Source: Calditrichota bacterium (lineage in GTDB: Bacteria > Calditrichota > Calditrichia > RBG-13-44-9). Taken from it: DNA of 17,687 nucleotides. A model generated the notes under the pieces. It was not told the origin of the DNA. It saw only the letters and a program-made list of their open reading frames with translations, and ran no database searches. The position numbers were made by a program, and so were the translations under genes. This document shows positions 1 through 5,822 of the stretch, piece by piece (position 1 is the first letter of the stretch; every line of letters starts with the position of its first letter). The stretch is taken from the NCBI GenBank assembly GCA_024276455.1, contig JAJRXE010000216.1, forward strand, positions 1-17,687. The letters run 5' to 3'.

Positions 1-225
1 GAAGCGGTGGAACGCAGCGGTTTAAAACCCCGGAAGAACCTGATTCGTGGGGGAACAGACGGCGCCCGCCTTTCGTACATGGGCGTGCCCACACCCAATA
101 TTTTCACCGGCGGCCACAACTTTCACAGCAAACGGGAGTGGATTTCCGTCCAGGACATGGAGAAGGCGGTGGAAACCATTGTGAATCTGGTCCAGATCTG
201 GGCGGAGAAAGGCGAACCGTCCTAA
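1..225 (+). CDS. pepT: Peptidase T-like tripeptide aminopeptidase, C-terminal fragment
   Basis: This is the last 74 codons of a gene that begins upstream of the window; the frame is open from base 1 to the TAA at 223-225. The visible protein has the end of an M20-family tripeptidase. The stretch IRGGTDGARLSYMGVPTPN is followed by FTGGHNFHSKREW, which matches the E. coli PepT end (GGTDGAQLSFMG, then TGGYNYHGKHEF). The His of NFH corresponds to a C-terminal zinc ligand, and the GGTDGA loop is typical of the family. Enzymes of this type remove the N-terminal residue from tripeptides in the cytoplasm and use two zinc ions. The other metal ligands lie outside the window and cannot be checked. It converges on the minus-strand gene ending at 435, and a hairpin terminator separates them. 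Other M20 peptidases are less likely because of the closeness to PepT in this segment. Confidence 0.85.
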   Translation, partial: EAVERSGLKPRKNLIRGGTDGARLSYMGVPTPNIFTGGHNFHSKREWISVQDMEKAVETIVNLVQIWAEKGEPS

Positions 226-380
226 AACGGTCGGTTTTCAAGAGGGCGCATGTGTCCCGCCCGGCAGGCCACCTTGACCCGGGGCATTTGTGGTGCAAAA
301 AACGGGTGTTTCCGGGCATTTTCTTCTGCCGGAAAAGTCCCTGCCTGGTGGGAGAGATTTCTTAAAGTCTTCCAGATAAG

Positions 381-415
381 AAAACTCCCGGCAAGACCGG
401 GAGTTTTCTTTTTGC
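381..415. terminator. Bidirectional intrinsic terminator between convergent genes
   Basis: A perfect 11-bp inverted repeat (arms 381-391 and 397-407, AAAACTCCCGG / CCGGGAGTTTT) encloses a 5-nt loop. The A-rich left foot and T-rich right foot allow it to end transcription from both sides, which suits the convergent peptidase (+) and flavoprotein (-) genes. A weaker bulged hairpin (TTTCCGGGCA / TGCCGGAAA) sits just upstream at 309-335. Confidence 0.85.
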
Positions 416-434
416 TCTGTTTTCCTGACCACTA

Positions 435-1427
435 CTATTTAAAGCTCTGCAACACTCGCAGGTAGTTGGCGCGTTCGTAAGCGTCGGTATCTTTAATGGA
501 CTGGTAGCTTAAGATGCCCTTCATCTGCTGCACGGACTGGTATTCTTTCTTTTCCATCCAGTTTTGCATTTCCTGCAGAATATCGGCAATTTTCTCCACC
601 CCTTCTTGCATCAGTACGGAAGCAATCATTGCCACATCTGCGCCGACCATAATCATTTTGATCACATCGGTACCGGTGTGAATTCCGGAGGTTGCCGCCA
701 GACTGGCTTTCACCTTTCCGTACAAAGCGGCAATCCAGCGTAAAGGCAGTCGCATTTCCGGCGGGGTGCTGAACTGCAGATTGGGCACCACTTCCAGGTT
801 TTCCAGGTCAATATCCGGCTGGTAGAACCGATTAAACAACACCAGCCCGTCTGCCCCGGCGCGGTCCAGTTTCACCGCCATATTGGCAAAGGCGCTGAAA
901 TAGGGACCCAACTTCATTGCCACCGGAATTTTTACCGCTTTTTTCACCGATTCCAGATTCTCCAGATAGAGCGCTTCCACCTTTTCGCTGGTCAATTCCG
1001 GATCGGTAGCAACGTAATACACATTCAGCTCCAGCGCGTCGGCGCCCGCCTCTTCCATTTTTTTGGCATACTCCATCCAGCCCCCGGGCGACACGCCGTT
1101 CAAACTGCCAATGACCGGGATTTCCACCGCCTCTTTCAGCTTTCGAATCTGTTCCAGATATTCTTCGGCATGTAAGTTCTTAAATTCTTCCGGTTCCGGA
1201 AAATAGTTCAGGGCTTCGGCAAAACTGTCGCTGGTGCTATTTAAAAAATGATCCAGCTCGTTAATCTCGTGATTGATTTGTTCTTCGAACAACGAGTACA
1301 TAACCACCGCAGCGGCACCGGCATCTTCCATTCGCTTCACCACATCCACTTCCGCACTTAGCGGAGAAGCCGATGGCACCACCGGATTTTTTAATTTTAA
1401 ACCCATGTAGGTTGTTGTCAAATCCAT
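435..1427 (-). CDS. Dihydroorotate dehydrogenase-like FMN protein, downstream partner of nifJ
   Basis: A 330-residue TIM-barrel flavoprotein related to class 1 dihydroorotate dehydrogenases. The FMN side is kept: AMKLGPYF places a Lys (about 172) where DHODs have the FMN-binding Lys. SGIHTGTDV (about 247-255) and GADVAMIAS (about 263-270) match the phosphate-binding loops. The orotate side is not kept. The NLSCPN motif that carries the catalytic Cys in class 1A enzymes reads NVYYVA here (about 135-140). The substrate Lys of the TKSST motif is lost (MYSLF, about 43-47), and the NSMGLPN loop is absent. It is therefore unlikely to make orotate. The start at 1427 has an upstream AGAGGGG. It lies 100 bp downstream of nifJ on the same strand with a terminator hairpin between, so it may be expressed by read-through. 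A redox role connected with the pyruvate oxidoreductase is plausible but is inferred from position only. Confidence 0.85.
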   Translation of the reverse strand: MDLTTTYMGLKLKNPVVPSASPLSAEVDVVKRMEDAGAAAVVMYSLFEEQINHEINELDHFLNSTSDSFAEALNYFPEPEEFKNLHAEEYLEQIRKLKEAVEIPVIGSLNGVSPGGWMEYAKKMEEAGADALELNVYYVATDPELTSEKVEALYLENLESVKKAVKIPVAMKLGPYFSAFANMAVKLDRAGADGLVLFNRFYQPDIDLENLEVVPNLQFSTPPEMRLPLRWIAALYGKVKASLAATSGIHTGTDVIKMIMVGADVAMIASVLMQEGVEKIADILQEMQNWMEKKEYQSVQQMKGILSYQSIKDTDAYERANYLRVLQSFK

Positions 1428-1480
1428 GATGTGTCCCCTCTTTAACGTGATTGTCTTCAGGCTAACTCAAAGCGCACTAC

Positions 1481-1516
1481 AAAAAGGTGAGGAGAAGATG
1501 TTTCCATCTTCTCCTC
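1481..1516 (-). terminator. Intrinsic terminator between nifJ and the DHOD-like gene
   Basis: A perfect 12-bp inverted repeat (arms 1489-1500 and 1505-1516) has a 4-nt loop. Read on the minus strand the loop is GAAA, a stable GNRA tetraloop, and the stem is followed by ACC and five T residues (1481-1485). It lies 11 bp after the nifJ stop and 53 bp before the next start, so it would cut or dampen transcription into the downstream gene. Confidence 0.85.
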
Positions 1517-1527
1517 GAGACCCCTGC

Positions 1528-4500
1528 TCAGGCAGTAACCTCCTCATCCGATTCTGGAACATAGAGCGATTTGGCCATTCGTTCGTACAGTTTCCAGCGT
1601 TTGTGCACCTCTTCCTGGGCCCGCGCCAGCAGTTCTTTGGCCCGTTCCGGATCGATCTTGGTCAACATCTTGTAACGGGTTTCGTTGTAGGCATATTCCA
1701 CCAACGGGATTCGCGGCGGTTTGGAATCCAGCTGGAAGGGGTTCTCGCCCTGTTTGGCCCGTTCCGGATTGAAACGGAACAACGGCCAGTAACCGGACTC
1801 CACCGCCAGTTTCTGCTGCTTCAGTCCGTAGCGCATGTTGATTCCGTGGGCAATACAATGGCTGTAGGCAATAATCAGAGACGGACCTTTGTACCGTTCC
1901 GCTTCGATGAAGGCTTTCACGGTTTGAACATCGCTGGCACCCATGGCCACCCGGGCGACGTACACGTAGCCGTAGCTGATAGCCTGCAAAGCCAGGTCTT
2001 TTTTCGGCTGCGGCTTTCCGGCAAAGGCAAACTTTGCCACCCCACCCAGCGGAGTTGCCTTGGACATCTGACCACCGGTATTGGAATAAACCTCGGTGTC
2101 CAGCACCAGCAGGTTCACATCCCGGCCCGAGGCCAGCACATGGTCCAGACCACCGAACCCAATGTCGTAAGCCCAACCGTCGCCACCGATGATCCAGACG
2201 CTCTTGCGCACCAGATAATCGGCCAGACTCAACAACAGCTTGGCTTCCTGGGAATCCATTTGCTTGAGTTTATCTTTCAGAATTTTTACCCGTTCGCGCT
2301 GTTCGTGAATTCCCGCTTCGCTGCTCTGATCGGCCTGCAACAGGGCATCCACCAGTTCTTCCCCGATTTCGCTGGCCAGCGTTTTCAACAATTCTCTGGC
2401 TTGCTCGGCATGTTTGTCGATAGTAAGCCGGAATCCCAGACCGAATTCGGCATTGTCTTCGAAGAGAGAGTTCGACCAGGCTGGCCCGCGTCCCTCTTTA
2501 TTGAACGTCCAGGGAGTGGTGGGCAAATTTCCACCGTAAATGGAAGAACAACCGGTGGCATTGGCCACAATCATCCGATCACCGAACAATTGGGATGCCA
2601 ATTTCACGTAAGGCGTTTCGCCGCACCCGGCGCAAGCCCCGGAAAATTCGAACAGCGGCTGGAGGAACTGCGAATCCTTCACTGTGTCCACCCGCAGCTT
2701 TTTGCGGTCCACCTCCGGCAATTCCAGGAAGAATTCCCAGTTTTTGCTCTCCTGCTCCCGCAAGGGGATTTGCGGGGCCATGTTCAGTGCTTTGCGAGAG
2801 GGGTTGGTTTTGTCCTTGGCGGGACACACTTCCACACACAGTTCGCAACCGGTACAGTCTTCCGGAGAAACCTGCAGAACGTAGTAAGCGTCATCGCCCC
2901 ACTCTTTACCGCGCGCTTTCACCGATTTGAAGGTTTCCGGTGCATCCTTCAGGTACTGACCGTCCACCACCTTGGCACGAATCACCGAATGCGGACACAC
3001 CATGACACATTTGTTACACTGAATGCAGATGTCCGTTTCCCATACCGGAATTTCCAGGGCAATGTTGCGTTTTTCCCACTGGGCCGTACCAGTCGGGAAG
3101 GTGCCATCGGGGGCAAACGCACTGACCGGGAGATCGTCTCCGTGGCCGGCGATGATTTTCGCCAGCACTTCCTTCACATATTTGGGCGCTTTGTCCGGTA
3201 CCACCGGGGGTAATTCAATATTACTGGTGGGTTGATCCGGCACCTTAATTTCGTGCAAGTTCTCCAGGGCATGATCCACCGCGGCGAAATTCTTCTGCAC
3301 AACCTCTTCGCCTTTCTTCCCGTAAGTCTTTTGAATGGCATCCTTAATCGCTTTAATGGCTTCGTCGCGCGGCAGCACTCCGGAAATGGCAAAGAAGCAG
3401 GTCTGCATAATGGTATTAATGCGGCCTCCCATACCGGTTTTCCTGGCCACATCGTAAGCGTTAATTACATACAACTTCAATTTCTTTTCAATAATTTGCT
3501 CCTGCACCTTGCGGGGCAGCTTGTCCCACACTTCGTCCGGACCGTACGGGGCATTCAGCAAGAAGGTCGCTCCCGGTTCCGCAAATTTTAACATGTCAAA
3601 TTTTTCCAGGAACACAAACTGGTGGCAGGCAATGAAATTCGCCCGATTCACCAGGTAAGTGGAATGAATCGGTTTTTTACCAAAACGCAGGTGAGACACC
3701 GTCACCGCGCCCGCCTTTTTGGAATCGTACACAAAATAACCCTGGGCAAAATAGTCCGTTCCCTCGCCAATAATTTTAATGGAGTTTTTATTGGCCCCCA
3801 CGGTACCATCCGACCCCAATCCGTAAAACATGCCCCGGAACACATCGTCCGGTTCGATGGAAAAATTGGGATCGTATTCCAGACTGGTGTGGGTCACGTC
3901 GTCGTGAATTCCGATGGTGAAATGATTTTTCGGTTTGTCCTTCTCCAGCTCTTCGAAAATCCGTTTAATCATGGCGGGGGTAAATTCCTTGGAAGAAAGG
4001 CCGTAACGTCCGCCAATAACCACCGGAATTTCCTCAAAGGGCATGAAACCTTCGGTTCGGCTTTCGTTGATGGCAGTAACCACATCCTCGTACAGCGGTT
4101 CCCCGGCACTACCCGGTTCTTTGGTGCGATCCAATGCGGCAATGGCTTTAACCGTTTTGGGAAGCGCTTCCACAAAATGCTTAATGGAGAAAGGTCGGAA
4201 CAGACGAACTTTCAGCACTCCCACCTTCTCGCCGCGTTCCACCAGATATTCCACCGTCTCGTGGGCCGCTTCGGCTCCGGAGCCCATCAGCACAATCACC
4301 CGCTCGGCTTCGGGATGTCCCACATAATCGAACAGATGGTACTGGCGTCCGGTCAATTCGGCAAAGCGATCCATATTCTTCTGCATTACTTCGGGAAACT
4401 TCATGTAAAAGGGATTGACGGTTTCGCGCGCCTGGAAGAAATGGTCGGGATTCTGGGCGGTTCCTCGCAGAACCGGATGATCGGGCGAGAGAGCCCGCTC

Positions 4501-5112
4501 CCGATGAGCAATGACCAGCTCATCGCGGATCATGCGGCGCATATCGTCCATGGTCAACTGTTCAATCTTTTGAATTTCGTGCGAGGACCGGAACCCGTCG
4601 AAGAAATGGAGCACCGGCACCCGGCCTTCCAGTGTGGCTGCCTGCGCAATCAGAGCAAAATCCATGATTTCCTGAATGGAATTGGAAGCAAACAGGGCGA
4701 AACCGGTGGAACGCGTCGCCATCACATCGCTGTGATCGCCAAAAATCGACAGGGCGTGCGTCGCCACCGTGCGGGCCGACACATGAAACACGGTAGAGGT
4801 TAATTCACCGGCAATTTTGTGCATATTCGGAATCATTAACAAAAGTCCCTGCGAAGCCGTAAACGTCGTGGTCAGCGCTCCACTTTGCAAAGCACCATGC
4901 ACGGCTCCGGAAGCACCACCTTCGCTCTGCATTTCCACAACCGTCGGCACGGTTCCCCAGATGTTTTTCTGTCCCTGAGCGGACCAGGCATCTGCCCATT
5001 CACCCATAGGAGAAGATGGCGTGATCGGATAGATCGCAATCACCTCATTCACCTTGTGTGCGACGTAGGCAGCAGCTTCGTTCCCGTCTATGGTTACCAT
5101 CTTTCGCTGCAT
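1528..5112 (-). CDS. nifJ: Pyruvate:ferredoxin (flavodoxin) oxidoreductase, single-chain
   Basis: A 1194-residue enzyme that oxidatively decarboxylates pyruvate with CoA to acetyl-CoA and CO2, reducing ferredoxin or flavodoxin in the cytoplasm. The reaction is reversible in some organisms. From this start T31 (YPITPSS), E64 and R114 fall at the same numbers as the pyruvate/TPP residues of Desulfovibrio africanus PFOR. Two ferredoxin-type clusters are bound by C696/699/702/706 and C753/756/759/763. The proximal cluster uses C827, C830, C855 and C1086. The TPP site is GGDGW (about 977) with NTGGQ (about 1011). All key residues are present and the length is typical. An in-frame Met at 5145 was rejected: AGGAGA at 5118-5123 sits 5 nt before the Met at 5112, and family proteins start close to MxTIDGNEAA. 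It is divergent from the receptor region, and the DHOD-like gene follows it. Confidence 0.97.
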   Translation of the reverse strand: MQRKMVTIDGNEAAAYVAHKVNEVIAIYPITPSSPMGEWADAWSAQGQKNIWGTVPTVVEMQSEGGASGAVHGALQSGALTTTFTASQGLLLMIPNMHKIAGELTSTVFHVSARTVATHALSIFGDHSDVMATRSTGFALFASNSIQEIMDFALIAQAATLEGRVPVLHFFDGFRSSHEIQKIEQLTMDDMRRMIRDELVIAHRERALSPDHPVLRGTAQNPDHFFQARETVNPFYMKFPEVMQKNMDRFAELTGRQYHLFDYVGHPEAERVIVLMGSGAEAAHETVEYLVERGEKVGVLKVRLFRPFSIKHFVEALPKTVKAIAALDRTKEPGSAGEPLYEDVVTAINESRTEGFMPFEEIPVVIGGRYGLSSKEFTPAMIKRIFEELEKDKPKNHFTIGIHDDVTHTSLEYDPNFSIEPDDVFRGMFYGLGSDGTVGANKNSIKIIGEGTDYFAQGYFVYDSKKAGAVTVSHLRFGKKPIHSTYLVNRANFIACHQFVFLEKFDMLKFAEPGATFLLNAPYGPDEVWDKLPRKVQEQIIEKKLKLYVINAYDVARKTGMGGRINTIMQTCFFAISGVLPRDEAIKAIKDAIQKTYGKKGEEVVQKNFAAVDHALENLHEIKVPDQPTSNIELPPVVPDKAPKYVKEVLAKIIAGHGDDLPVSAFAPDGTFPTGTAQWEKRNIALEIPVWETDICIQCNKCVMVCPHSVIRAKVVDGQYLKDAPETFKSVKARGKEWGDDAYYVLQVSPEDCTGCELCVEVCPAKDKTNPSRKALNMAPQIPLREQESKNWEFFLELPEVDRKKLRVDTVKDSQFLQPLFEFSGACAGCGETPYVKLASQLFGDRMIVANATGCSSIYGGNLPTTPWTFNKEGRGPAWSNSLFEDNAEFGLGFRLTIDKHAEQARELLKTLASEIGEELVDALLQADQSSEAGIHEQRERVKILKDKLKQMDSQEAKLLLSLADYLVRKSVWIIGGDGWAYDIGFGGLDHVLASGRDVNLLVLDTEVYSNTGGQMSKATPLGGVAKFAFAGKPQPKKDLALQAISYGYVYVARVAMGASDVQTVKAFIEAERYKGPSLIIAYSHCIAHGINMRYGLKQQKLAVESGYWPLFRFNPERAKQGENPFQLDSKPPRIPLVEYAYNETRYKMLTKIDPERAKELLARAQEEVHKRWKLYERMAKSLYVPESDEEVTA

Positions 5113-5150
5113 ATCCTTCTCCTCTCTGTTTATAATGTTACGCATATCCG

Positions 5151-5168
5151 GTCAGGTGAATTCCTGAC
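5151..5168. promoter_or_regulatory. Perfect palindrome in the nifJ leader
   Basis: GTCAGG (5151-5156) and CCTGAC (5163-5168) form a perfect 6-bp inverted repeat around a 6-bp TGAATT centre, about 40 bp upstream of the nifJ start codon. If the candidate promoter at 5210-5238 is right, it lies in the transcribed leader. It could be a repressor operator or an mRNA hairpin. It does not match FNR (TTGAT-N4-ATCAA) or Rex (TTGTGA-type) consensus sites. Confidence 0.35.
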
Positions 5169-5209
5169 GCTGTTTTTAGTCGCTTTCCTGGCACTTATGT
5201 ATCCCGGAA

Positions 5210-5238
5210 AATTTATTCAACCCAACCATGAATTTCAA
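5210..5238 (-). promoter_or_regulatory. Candidate sigma-70 promoter of nifJ
   Basis: On the minus strand TTGAAA (5233-5238, 5 of 6 to consensus) is followed after exactly 17 bp by TAAATT (5210-5215, 4 of 6). Transcription would begin near 5203 and give a leader of about 90 nt. The region is AT-rich, so chance matches are possible, but the spacing is ideal. Confidence 0.4.
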
Positions 5239-5444
5239 GACAAAAAAATATTTAAATCACAAGTATTTCCGTCCTTAACGGGGAATTGAATGATTGTCCT
5301 CAGGCATTCCAACAGAATTAAAAAATATTTAATTTACAAGACCTTAACTCTAATAAAACCAAAGCGGTTTCGGAGCAAGAAAAACCCTCTTCAAAATTTC
5401 GTGAAAAAATTTATTTATTATCCTCATAAAATTTAAAATTGGTC

Positions 5445-5472
5445 TTGACAAATTCATTTTTATCTTTAATAT
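5445..5472 (+). promoter_or_regulatory. Candidate forward promoter (TTGACA) for the receptor transcript
   Basis: A perfect -35 hexamer TTGACA (5445-5450) is followed after 16 bp by TAATAT (5467-5472, 4 of 6 to TATAAT). The sequence around it is A/T-tract rich, as in UP elements. Transcription would begin near 5479 and run through the small ORF into the TonB receptor gene, giving a leader of about 340 nt. The context TCTTGACAA is shared with the better promoter at 14047. Confidence 0.5.
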
Positions 5473-5496
5473 ATAGAGGTGTTTAAGGTGCAATAT

Positions 5497-5673
5497 ATGG
5501 AAACTGAGTATCAAAACATATCTTTATTTGTGTTTCTGCTTATTCCCTTCCAATTTTACGGGAAGCACTACCCTGCCCACTTGAGATTCGAGTCAACGAT
5601 TCCGGACAACAGAAACCTTCGCAAGCGGCGGCCAAAAGGAAATTCTAATTTTTCTTTCCCATTGGAACAATAA
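5497..5673 (+). CDS. Possible small protein or leader peptide, 58 codons (hypothetical)
   Basis: An ORF of 58 codons from ATG at 5497 to TAA at 5673. AAGGTG (5485-5490) stands 6 nt before the ATG, and the TTGACA promoter lies just upstream, so the ATG would be near +18 of the transcript. The product has a hydrophobic stretch (ISLFVFLLIPFQFYG, about residues 8-22) followed by a basic tail (RNLRKRRPKG). It could be a single-pass membrane microprotein or a leader peptide. No family is recognised and length alone does not prove coding. A GTG at 5479 would add six residues. The alternative is that this is simply untranslated leader of the receptor mRNA. Function unknown. Confidence 0.25.
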   Translation: METEYQNISLFVFLLIPFQFYGKHYPAHLRFESTIPDNRNLRKRRPKGNSNFSFPLEQ

Positions 5674-5822
5674 TTTTTCAACCAAACTCGTAATTGAACA
5701 AAAATTGGTACTTTTAAAAAATTAATTGATTCGTAATATTAAATTTTTAATTTAGCGACTTAATTTTTCTGGAGGGGCCCAAATAATTAATTAAGTCTTA
5801 CCAATAATTTTAAGGAGGAGCT

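Larger units (their letters stand above)
5113..5822. other. AT-rich divergent intergenic region (nifJ / TonB receptor)
   Basis: About 710 bp without a well-supported gene. From left to right it holds the nifJ ribosome-binding site, the GTCAGG palindrome, the candidate nifJ promoter and a 15-bp motif at 5291-5305 that recurs upstream of the DHOD-like gene. Next come a strong-looking forward TTGACA promoter and a possible small ORF (5497-5673) that includes a locally GC-rich patch (about 5560-5640). A very AT-rich segment follows, then the receptor's ribosome-binding site. I could not match any part to a known riboswitch or RNA family by eye. Confidence 0.6.

Noticed and set aside
435..1427. 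Annotation as pyrD (true dihydroorotate dehydrogenase)
   Set aside because: The catalytic Cys and the orotate-binding residues are replaced, and the context is nifJ, not pyrimidine synthesis.
1426..3213. A 595-codon open frame on the plus strand
   Set aside because: It lies entirely antisense to nifJ, whose motifs are complete. Its low-complexity His/Gln/Phe-rich product looks like a codon-bias shadow and it has no ribosome-binding site.
3622..4803. A 393-codon open frame on the plus strand
   Set aside because: Also antisense to nifJ in the same phase relation, with no recognisable domain; a shadow of the real gene.
5113..5145. An 11-residue N-terminal extension of NifJ from the Met at 5145
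   Set aside because: The ribosome-binding site AGGAGA lies within the extension, 5 nt before the Met at 5112, and the catalytic residues take the numbers of the characterised enzyme only from 5112.
5479..5822. A known riboswitch (cobalamin, TPP or cyclic-di-GMP) in the receptor leader
   Set aside because: None of the conserved core words of these riboswitches could be found by eye.
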